Part shown: in pieces, positions 55,901 through 64,000 of the stretch
How the letters are laid out: each line of letters starts with the position of its first letter
Position numbering within the stretch: position 1 is the stretch's first letter
Notes under the pieces: model-generated
Seen by the model: the letters and a program-made list of their open reading frames with translations, nothing else
Told to the model about the DNA's origin: nothing
Database searches by the model: none
Assembly: GCA_948146395.1 (NCBI GenBank)
Contig: OX411549.1
Coordinates: 23,196,990 to 23,260,989, forward strand
Source of the DNA: Fragum whitleyi
Lineage: Eukaryota > Mollusca > Bivalvia > Cardiida > Cardiidae
Direction: 5' to 3'
Length of the DNA stretch: 64,000 bases
Made by a program: the position numbers and the translations under genes

Positions 55901-56558
55901 CAGAACTACCCTAGAATTCTCTTGGTACGAAATTGTATGCAGACTTGAGTACCTCCATCAAAGGTCAGGCATCAAGAAAAAAATAGTTCGCACCTTAATG
56001 CATTTTATCTCATGCATGAAATGTAGCAGAGGTCTGGTATTTAGCTAAACCTCATTTCAAGCAGTTTACTCTTACTTTAACATTAAAACAATGTGGCAGA
56101 AGGAGTACATCATTTTGTCTAAACGGACTTTTTAGGTTGTACAACGACCGAAGCGGATCCACATTATAATGCTTCCTTTTTGACTCATGACGGTTACCTG
56201 TGAATTGTTTCCAACTATATGTGTTCCAGTCGTAATCTTGAGAGAGCCGTTTACGAGCGTAGCAATCGTTTGTTACATCAGTCGAGCCAAGGAGACACTG
56301 TTGAGTTTTAGAATTCCACGACAAGGTACGGCATTCAATCTGTCGACTTCGGCTGCACTTTATGATACACCAAATTATTTCAGTAGAATTTAGCTGGTCT
56401 TCTACATAATCCGCTTTCAGTTTCTGACCACTTCGACGAAGGCCGGTAAATAATTTACTGTCGGATTTCGCGTATGTTTTTGGAAAATAGCTTAAACATG
56501 CAAAATACATGTAGAAGACACTAAAACAATTTACTGACACCTGACACATGACAACCAT
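52662..56558 (-). CDS. Predicted secreted PAN/apple-Link domain protein, two exons
   Basis: Joining 56558-56198 to 52906-52662 gives 201 codons and a stop with matching phase (one leftover base plus two). The donor is CACAG|GTAACC. The acceptor is TTTTTTTTGTTTCTACAG. Residues 1-30 form a hydrophobic signal peptide. Residues about 50-105 are Cys-rich (C64, C68, C76, C88, C99) with RTLSWNSKTQQC, typical of PAN/apple-type domains of invertebrate secreted proteins. Residues about 124-180 resemble a Link (hyaluronan-binding) module: a YELIDHHTFNQSYQLCLEHG-like start, then ATTLAGPDDLL-like text, WMSNGHIGYL and Cys. The product probably acts outside the cell in adhesion or carbohydrate binding. ATTAAA at 52639-52644 on this strand may be the poly(A) signal. 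The exon join is my inference; further exons are possible. Confidence 0.55.
53074..53227. repeat. 77-bp tandem duplication containing (CTGT)n
   Basis: 'TTCACTTACCAACAGTCAGA...GGCTGTCTGTCTGTCTGTAAA' occurs twice, starting at 53074 and 53151, with about one base difference. Confidence 0.85.
53935..55150 (+). mobile_element. Degenerate family D element D5
   Basis: Start 'gcttcactggtcgaaggcccctagggccata' and a GTCTGTCCTGTGTCTGTCCGTC tract. ~180-bp repeats ('tttatgggcggaggtcatttc', 'ccctttatcagt') as in 1-651 and D4. A TTAA-type MITE is inserted at 54511-54814. The 3' end is not found. It fills much of the PAN-Link intron. Confidence 0.6.
54511..54814. mobile_element. piggyBac-like MITE carrying a host exon fragment
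   Basis: Terminal inverted repeats CCCTTGTCATACTGA and (other strand) CCCTTGTCATGCTGA, flanked by TTAA (54507-54510) and TTAG (54815-54818). A hairpin ATCAGCCTGCACATATGTGCAGTCTGAT lies near the left end in two arms. Bases 54655-54745 are identical to part of the PAN exon at 56295-56385, in the same orientation. Confidence 0.7.
55250..55706 (-). mobile_element. MITE family M, copy 2 (uninterrupted)
   Basis: An inverted relative of 25748-27292 without the family A insertion. On the - strand it reads CCCGTTGAATATTTTT, GGGTGTTATCACAT and, at its other end, CTCGTTTTTATCTGTTTATAG then CACTCATTCAAT. Confidence 0.6.
56198..56558 (-). CDS. Exon 1: signal peptide and PAN-like domain
   Basis: ATG at 56558. 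The open frame continues past the proposed donor to 56052. 91 bases of this exon (56295-56385) recur exactly at 54655-54745 inside the intron. Confidence 0.6.
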
Positions 56559-56929
56559 GATGCAGGGGTTGGCATAAGTAACTGAGAACGAGATGACATC
56601 GGTTGTTTTTCAATATTGATTATAATATCCGCGACCCGTGACACAAAAACGGTCTACAGAATAGATATACTACATAAAGTTTCTAAGCACCAAACTTTTT
56701 CGTCGTCCTATAAAAACAATCGTGTTCGAGTTTGAAATTAAATAATGATGTATTGGCAATATATCTTATGTTTACAATGCCAAATTTGACACGCAATTTT
56801 CTTGCGAGACTCGTGCAAAATGAGGAACCCCGGTTTCTTACCAGTCCTTTCTCATTTTCTTCATATACAGGTTTCGTGTATATGCTTAGGTTTTTTTTCA
56901 GTACTTTATTACCTTTAAAGTCGTTACTC

Positions 56930-57931
56930 ATGGCTAATCCAAATGTCAGACGCCATTTATCTGTCAAACAGTTGTGGCGTGCTGTAGAAATGGTTGAGCA
57001 ATGGGCTTCCCACCGTGATGTTGGCATGGTATTTGGGGTACACCATACTGTTGTAACCAGAGCTTGGGCACGATACCAACAGTATGGTACACCTGTAAGG
57101 AGACATGGTGGAGGTAGAAGTAGAGCTACCTCTCTCCCCGAAGACCGTTTTTTGGTAATTCAAGCCCGAAGGAACAGGTTTGCTTCAGCAACGCAGCTAC
57201 GTTCCGACCTTCAAAACGCCTCGGGAGTGCGAGTTTCGACTCAAACCATACGAACACGGCTGCCGCTGTCCCAAGTTCATTGTCGACGTCGGTTAACATG
57301 GGCATTGGACCACGTTGGCTGGCACAAAAGACGCTGGTGCCCCGATGTATTCACAGATGAGTCCAGGCATTGCCTGATCTACACTGATAGGCGGGCTTGG
57401 ATGTGGACGAGGCCGGGGGAAAGGTTTCATGCAGCAAACATTGCTGAGTACGATCGTTATGGGGGCGGGTTCATCATGGTTTGGGGTGGCATCAGCTGGG
57501 ATGGGCGGACTGATCTTGTTATTTTAGAAAGAGGCATTCTGACAGCGTGAAGGTACATTGATTAAATCCTCAATACCCACGTAAGATTTTACGCTGGTGC
57601 TATTGGGGATGGATTCATTTTAATGGATGATAATGCCCGTCCACACACGGCACGTCTAGTCCAAGATTATCACCAAGAAGATAGCATTCCACGTCTGGAC
57701 TGGCCGGCTAGCTCACCGGACTCAAATCCGATAGAGCATATGTGGGATGAGCTGCAGGTCCGAGTTTTGGCTCGCCAGGTCCAGCTAAGGACACTCCAGG
57801 AGCTCGACCAGATCCTTAGAGAAGAAAAGTCTGTTATTCCCCAAAGAAAAATCCCGAACTTAATCAGGAGTATGCAGGGGCGCTTTCAGGCTGTTATTGA
57901 CAGTGACGCCTCTCATACTCGTTATTGAACC
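56930..57931 (+). pseudogene. Tc1-like transposase with two in-frame stops
   Basis: ATG at 56930 begins a Tc1 transposase: paired helix-turn-helix (HLSVKQLWRAVEMVEQW, GVHHTVVTRAWARY), a GGGRSRATS hook, then VFTDESR (first Asp), MDDNARPHTA (second Asp) and SNPIEHMWDE (Glu). The last two acids are 34 residues apart (DD34E). The frame is constant but broken by TGA at 57548-57550 and TAA at 57563-57565. A short deletion seems to have removed residues before CRRRLTWALDH. It ends at TGA after SDASHTRY. Terminal inverted repeats were not convincingly found. More recent than the fossil at 1100-1990. Confidence 0.85.
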
Positions 57932-58369
57932 AAATGCAATTGATAGAATACCTTTTTGGGTCGATTCGATTTTTTTCAATTTTCCAGGAAACAGACCAAT
58001 TTCTAGGGTCTCCCTGTTTGGTCTTCTAATAATTATAAAGCTTAATTTTCTTCTTAAAATTTGAAAAACTGATAACAATCGACCATTTTCTAACATTCTT
58101 ACAATCAAATTTCATTTTTCCTGAAATTATAGGATTAAAGGGTTTTGGTACTTAGCAAACTTTTAGTAGTATTTATCAAGCTTTTTCGGCCTGCCAGGAC
58201 GGAGCTTGAATAACGGGTCGTTACACTTAACTGGTTTTATGATAGAAAAGGATTTCTGACGAATAATCCGTTTTTTTTCCAATCACTTTTGTGGAAAAAT
58301 GATGGCAAAATTTAGCAAAATTCGAATGCACAAAATTTACTTTTCTTTAGATTTTAGTCTTTATTTCCC

Positions 58370-60375
58370 AAAACAAGCATGTAAATTTACACACTTTACT
58401 AATGGGTATAAAATAAAAAAAATCATCTCCAATACATTTTCAAGATTTTTGTCCAAACTGTGTAACTTTACGCAGTTACCAGAAAACAATCTCCTATCAA
58501 ATTTCATTTCTAAAATTAGAAGATCAAATATAATTCATTTCAGCTCTAAAGTGTTTCATTTATGCTCTGAAGTGTGTAACTTTACGAACTTTGTTCGAAC
58601 TAAAAAAATACGCGTATGCAACCTCTTAAAAGTGCACGCTACTTGTAAATAGCACAATGCGATCAAGTTACGAACTTTGAATAGAAATAAATCTAGACGG
58701 CTTGAATTACTGTGTAAAGTTACACACTTTCAAAAAGAACTGATTTCCTATCCAAAGTACGTAACTACACGCAGTTTCTGAAAAATGACAAAGAAAACTT
58801 CTATTTCTTTTTGTTATTAACATTGCGTAAAGCAGCTTCTCTATAGTGTGTTACTTTAAGAAGATAGAAAAAAATGAAATTCATTTCAAATATCATACAT
58901 TTTTCGTAAAGTGCGTAACTTTACGCAGTTATGAACAATTTGGAATTAAATCAAGGCAGCTTGAATAGTCCCTTTCTTGTAAGTGTGTAACTTTACACAG
59001 TAATTGAAATTTTGAAAACAATCAAAACATCTACGTCAGCTTTAATAAAATGATGGAGAAAATCTGGACACTGAATTTCCCCCTTCTAAAAAAGTGTGTA
59101 AATTTACGCGGTTGTGGAAAGTTTGGAATAAATCAAAATTACTATGTTGCCTTTACATTCAGTGATGACAACTGCGTAAAGTTACGCACTTTGGAGAGAG
59201 AAAATCTAGACAGTTTGAATTTTCTGCTCTTAAAAGTATGTAAACTTTATTAGCTTTAGATGAAGATAAACAAGTGAGTCTAAATTTTTTTCTCTCAAAA
59301 GTGTGTAAATTTACGCGGTTATGGAGCATCTGAAATGGATTCAGTGAAAAGTGCGAGAAGCTATGAACTTTGGATTGAAAAAAATCTAGACAGCTGAATT
59401 TTTTTCCTTTTTAAAAATGTGTGTAATTTTACACGGTTATTAGTAATTTAGAATTATTACCATCACCAAATATATTTTTTAGACGTGCGTAACGCATTAT
59501 GAACAATTTGAAACTAAACAAAATAATTTAACTTCACATCCACTGTGAAGTGCGTAAAATTACGAACTTTAGAGAAAGTTAATCTAGACAGTCTGAGTTC
59601 TCTGTCTAGGGTGTAACTTAATGCTGATTGTAGAAATCTTGAGGCTAACCTTTATACTATAAAATAATTGAAAAGAGCATTATGAATCGATCATTGAAGA
59701 GAAAAATTTTAGACAGAATCTTCTGCCTTCAAATTGTGTTATCTTAGTGGTTATTGAAAATTGGAAATTAGCCAAAAAATGTGTTGACTCTACATCCACT
59801 TTAAGTGTGTAAACCTAGGTATTTTGGAGAGATTAAATTCTAGACATTTTAATTTTCTCCTCTAAAAACTTTGTACTGTTTACACGATTAAGGAAAATTT
59901 GAAATTAATATAAAAAACTATGTTAACTTAAGACCCAGTTACAAGTGCGTAAAGTTACGAACTTAAGACGAAGATAAACTAGTGAGTATGATTTTTCTCT
60001 CTAAAAAGTGTGTAACTTAAACTCTTTACGCGGTTATGGAACATTTGAAATTAATCAAAATACTGAGTTGTGTTGACTCTACATCCAGTGTCAAATGCGT
60101 AAAGTTACGAACTTTGCAGAGAAAAACCACTAGACAATGTTAATTTTCTCCTTTAAAAGTATGTTACTTCACGTGGTTATCACATCTTTGAAATTAATAA
60201 AAAAAAAAATATTTATTTCACATCCAATGACAATTGCGTAAAGTTACGAACTTTTAAGAAAAAATCTAGTCTTTTAAATATTCTCCCGTAAAAATTTAAC
60301 CATTATTTAAATTGAAAAATAAATCAAAATGTCTATGTCTCGATTACATCCTAACAAGTGACAAATGCGTGAAGT
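58370..60375. repeat. Degenerate array of complementary 14-mers, period ~140-200 bp
   Basis: GTGTAACTTTACGC-like motifs (58455, 58928, 58984, 59300 and others) alternate with GCGTAAAGTTACG-like motifs (58660, 59178, 59550, 59947, 60098, 60236). The two motifs are reverse complements of each other. Between them recur 'gaaatta atcaaa', 'acatccagt' and 'agagaaaaatctagaca'. Non-coding; units are strongly diverged. Confidence 0.75.
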
Positions 60376-60699
60376 TACAATATTCCGAAAGAAAAACTAC
60401 AGACTGGATTTTCTCTCTTGCACTTCACGCGGCTATTGAATTTATTTTGGAAATATCATGGCTTGACTTATCATTTCAACTAAGATGTAATGAACAAGAT
60501 TCTGATTGGTAGAATATTTAGTTTCATATTCCAGTGGCTACAAAAACAGGTCCGATTCCATACAGATCTATTAGAAATCTGTCCCATTTGGTTAAAAGGC
60601 TTTTTGGCATTTTGTTTTCAAGATATGATTTTGGATTTTGACCCTAGTACAATCAAAGGTCTTGAAGAGCTTAATCATTTTTTTCTGTAATTAATAGTA

Positions 60700-62400
60700 A
60701 GTAATCAATATTTAGGAGACTGTACTTATACTAGCATTTATTTCTAACAACAATTGCTTCATTTAAAACTATAATTGTTACCTGTAAACAGCTTTCTACT
60801 TGCTTTTATTCCCGAAATAAATATCCACCACACAATATGTATTAAATTTGTGTATTTTCGCAAACAACGAGCGGCACGTCAGTCACGTGACAAGACCGGG
60901 TAGATCAAAAGACGCGACTTTTGTTGATAACCCTTTGCGCATATTCAAAGCCTTTTCAAATTGATAGAACTAACTTTTAGAATTACGCATAATGCATTCT
61001 TCACTTTCTTCACGCCGAGTAACCTTTACTTAATCAATACTTGTAGATCCATCCTACCAAAATAGCAATAAATAATACAACTATAATCAGGTAGAATCAT
61101 TCAAAGAACGTATTTGTTTATGAACCAAGATTTCATGCGTGTTAAAGGTTGTGACTGTTGCAAATTACACAATATATTCGGTTTTGCGCCGAATTGAGAC
61201 GGTCACTGGACAGACCATTTACTCCAAGTTATACATAGCCTTTTCTAAGCTAAACCGGCAGCCCGCTGATCAGTATCGATCAAGTCTTATTGATAACATT
61301 TTTAAAGCGATTGAAACTTAAATGATAAGATTTGAAGAAAGCTTGGTATGTTTATTTGGCTGGGGTTTTTTTGTGTTTTTTTTTTCCAACAACCGCTTAC
61401 GGCTGCGATATGAATGAAAGATTGTTAGAAGCGGAGTTAAACCAAATAAAAAGAAAACAAATAAATTCAACAAAGCTTTCTAATAGTTGTATTATGAAAA
61501 GAATAATTCTTACACTCGCCCTGAATTTCGAGATTATTTCAAAAGCTTTTTTAGGAAAAGGCCTAATGAAAGAAAGTCGAAAATAGCTTATATCATTAGA
61601 TAAAGACGCTACCTAGTTTTTGGTGTTAATCAAGCAGAGTCCGGAAAAGGTGTCATTTTGATTCTTTATCGCTTGTTAACACGACAAAAACGCGTGCTTT
61701 TTGCAAAATATACATGTCTTAATTATGATTAATTCTTAAGTCCAGAGAATTTCAGTATATAAAAAAACTGACGTTTGATTTTCCCTTTATCGTTTATTGT
61801 GTTGTCACTTTTTCAAAAGTGTAAAATAATGATAGGGAAAACATGTGCCATACTTTCACACTTCTTAAATGCAGTGGGTACAGGGATATTAAAGTAGTAA
61901 TATACTGATTTCCTTGGAAACCGATGAAAAAACCAGAACCATCCCGCCTAGTTTAGCCGCAAAAATGAATTCCATAGGAACAGTTATCTATGGGGCGGCG
62001 CCTTTTATTTGCCGCCCTTTTCACGACTATGTCTCAAATCAAAATTTGGTTCACACTTAATTCTCCTAAACTCATTTCATCTCCACTATGAAAAATCTAG
62101 TTTAGACCAAATTATTCTAATTTTGAATAATCCTGTCTGACTCCTTAAAGTTTTCAAATTGAAAAAAAAAAAAAACCAAATAATAATAATAATAATTTAA
62201 TTCAGTTTTTTTAAGATTTCAACATCCTGATTGGCTTAACAATTGAAAGGTTGATTTTATTCCTCAATGAAAACAAATTTTCGGTGCACATCTTATATTA
62301 AAGCATCTACACAAAATAGTCCTGTGTGAAATCGGAATGATCTTAAATTGATCTTTAGATTTTTTGCTGAATGATACTGAATTATAATACATGGAGGTAG
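60700..62400. other. Intergenic stretch without recognised gene
   Basis: AT-rich. A small (AAT)n tract lies near 62179-62192. Open frames at 61139 and 61332 start with GTG and TTG, not ATG, and show no domain. Confidence 0.45.
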
Positions 62401-62401
62401 T

Positions 62402-62508
62402 ATTTGATGATTTCATGGAAGTATGAAACTAAAAACCAAATCAAATCACGTATGATTTAACTTCGCGTATTTGGGTTTTAGTTTCATATATCCACGAAAT
62501 CAACAACT
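62402..62508. mobile_element. Hairpin MITE family N, copy 2
   Basis: 'TTTGATGATTTCATGGAAGTATGAAACTAAAAACC' is mirrored by 'GGGTTTTAGTTTCATATATCCACGAAATCAAC', matching 42776-42909. Confidence 0.65.
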
Positions 62509-62517
62509 ATTCTTTTC

Positions 62518-63509
62518 GAATGTAGGTAAAAATGCCAGAGGTAAAAATGCCATAGGTAAAAATGTCAGAGGTAAAAATGCCATAGGTAATAATGCCAGAG
62601 GTAAAATGGTAAAAATGTCATAGGTAATAATGCCATAGGTAAAAATGCCAGAATATATGAAAACTATATGATGATTTGATAACATTAGGAGTATTTTTTA
62701 TTCTATGAAAACCTAGTTAACTTCTTAAGTTGTCATAAAGTCTTTTTTTAGAAAAATAAAATGACTATCTTTATTTATGTAATAGTATAATTGAAAAGAA
62801 AAATATATGATAATATTTGTCAAATATAAGTGAAATTAGTTATATTACACGATCTTAATCAGTTCCATATTTCATTTGAATTTCTACTTTGAAAAATACA
62901 ACTTATTATATTGAGTATTTTTTTGGTATAAGAGCAAGATTTTGGGAATTGTTTTAAAAAATGTGCCAGATTTACCAAAATGTTACTAAGAAAAGTGTGA
63001 AATATCACACTAATGTGTTAAATTTACCTTTAACAGTATCCTACCTTAATCACATATTATACTAAAGTAAATTAAAAATTAATCTATATCATATATGTGA
63101 ATAAATAAATATATAGACACAGTTCATTTCTGCTATTACTTATAATTTATTTATCTATTTTCAGGTTAATGTTCATATATACACAAGCTTTGTCTTTTAT
63201 TTACAAGCCACTGATTTGTATTCCTTTTTGCTTAATTCAAAATCAAGTCTTGAAAAAATAAATAATGAAATTGAACAATTCATTGAAAGGTTTTTGTAAC
63301 AATTCCCTTTGTGCATGAAAATAAAATTATTTTTTCTATTTACTAAAGTCTAAAAATACAAGATATAATATACCTCTGGCATTTTTACCTATGGCATTAT
63401 TACCTATGACATTTTTACCGTTTTAGCTCTGACATTATTACCTATGGCATTTTTACCTCTGACATTTTTACCTATGGCATTTTTACCTCTGGCATTTTTA
63501 CCGCACACC
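62518..63509. mobile_element. Foldback element with tandem-repeat arms and 9-bp target duplication
   Basis: The left arm (62523-62652) is a run of GGTAAAAATGCCAGA / GGTAAAAATGCCATA 15-mers. The right arm (63374-63503) is the same run inverted. ATTCTTTTC flanks both sides (62509-62517 and 63510-63518). The ~720-bp spacer is AT-rich and non-coding. Confidence 0.75.
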
Positions 63510-63518
63510 ATTCTTTTC

Positions 63519-64000
63519 ATATCATAACTTAATTTGAAAATATTTTTATTTCATTTCTTTTATCAATTCTTGTATACGGTATATATCTGTCTTTTGAACC
63601 ATGCACAATCCTGTAAATATGTGATAGATATTTAATGAAATATTCAAAGTTTGAATAAAAACATGTATGTTATTCCCGATTTTCATATATGTTTTCTATA
63701 TTTTGGCTATTTCCATTAAGATAATACTTATTTATTACATTGAAGAGAAAGAAATAAGACTAATGGAAAAATAATTCTTACTATTATCTTAAATGTCAAG
63801 ACAAAATGAGAATTGGTTAAAGTAAGGTTTTTAGACGAAATTAGAATTAAACTTTAAGACATAATGCGTGTAGACAAAATGATAGCTATATATTATTCGT
63901 ATCATCATAGTTACCTTTAACAAATAGTTTTTTTCTAGTCATGTCCATCAAGATTCCGTCATTCTGATTGGCTGAAAAATCTTTTCAATGAAAAGATGAG
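63519..64000. other. Window end, no feature seen
   Basis: AT-rich sequence without repeat partner or open frame. Confidence 0.5.

Noticed and set aside
56620..58230. Terminal inverted repeats of the second Tc1 element (CGACCCGT at 56631 and, inverted, near 58213)
   Set aside because: Only about eight bases agree, and the flanking TA dinucleotides do not fit.
61332..61586. 84-codon frame with a hydrophobic start as a secreted peptide
   Set aside because: It opens with TTG. The poly-Phe/Leu stretch comes from a T-run, and there is no further support.
62523..63503. CRISPR-like array
   Set aside because: The 15-bp repeats have no unique spacers, form inverted arms with a target duplication, and the DNA is eukaryotic.

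Overview
This is animal nuclear DNA, most likely from a bivalve mollusc. The evidence is AT-rich sequence, GT-AG introns, a split mitochondrial ribosomal protein gene, a secreted PAN/Link-type gene, and very many short mobile elements carrying (CCGT/CTGT)n tracts and 120-300 bp tandem repeats of a kind described in bivalves. The phylum call is inference; no species can be named.

Two host genes can be supported. MRPL22 (mitochondrial large-subunit protein uL22m) lies on the + strand in six exons from 890 to 43154 and encodes 234 residues. Its 705 coding bases make up under 2% of the locus. On the - strand a two-exon gene (56558 to 52662) encodes a predicted secreted 201-residue protein with a PAN/apple-like region followed by a Link-like domain.

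Almost everything else is mobile or tandemly repeated. MRPL22 intron 2 (5163-21996) holds a complete, very young LTR retrotransposon (12508-20381, - strand, 5-bp target duplication). Its pol order is protease-integrase-RT-RNase H, the Gmr1-like arrangement, not the usual Ty3/Gypsy order. Intron 5 holds a second young LTR element (36300-41463, - strand) with identical 163-bp LTRs, unusual CGCCA...TGGCG ends and conventional PR-RT-RH-INT order. Both carry apparent inactivating changes. Two Tc1-type transposase fossils lie at about 1100-1990 and 56930-57931.

The most striking structure is a set of at least eight families, unrelated in internal sequence, that share one plan: 5'-TA plus a short inverted motif or hairpin, a (CCGT/CTGT)n tract, 120-300 bp tandem repeats, the inverted motif again, a short palindrome, and a CTCTTGT-like 3' end. 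They nest inside one another up to four deep and leave no visible target duplication where an empty site can be compared. This suggests non-autonomous Helentron/DINE-like elements. Several begin or end within 11-30 bp of MRPL22 splice sites.

Smaller elements include TTAA-flanked piggyBac-like MITEs (one carries a perfect 91-bp copy of the PAN exon and sits in that gene's own intron), hAT-like and hairpin MITEs, two foldback elements and a 2-kb degenerate array of complementary motifs. From 60.7 kb to the end I see no gene.
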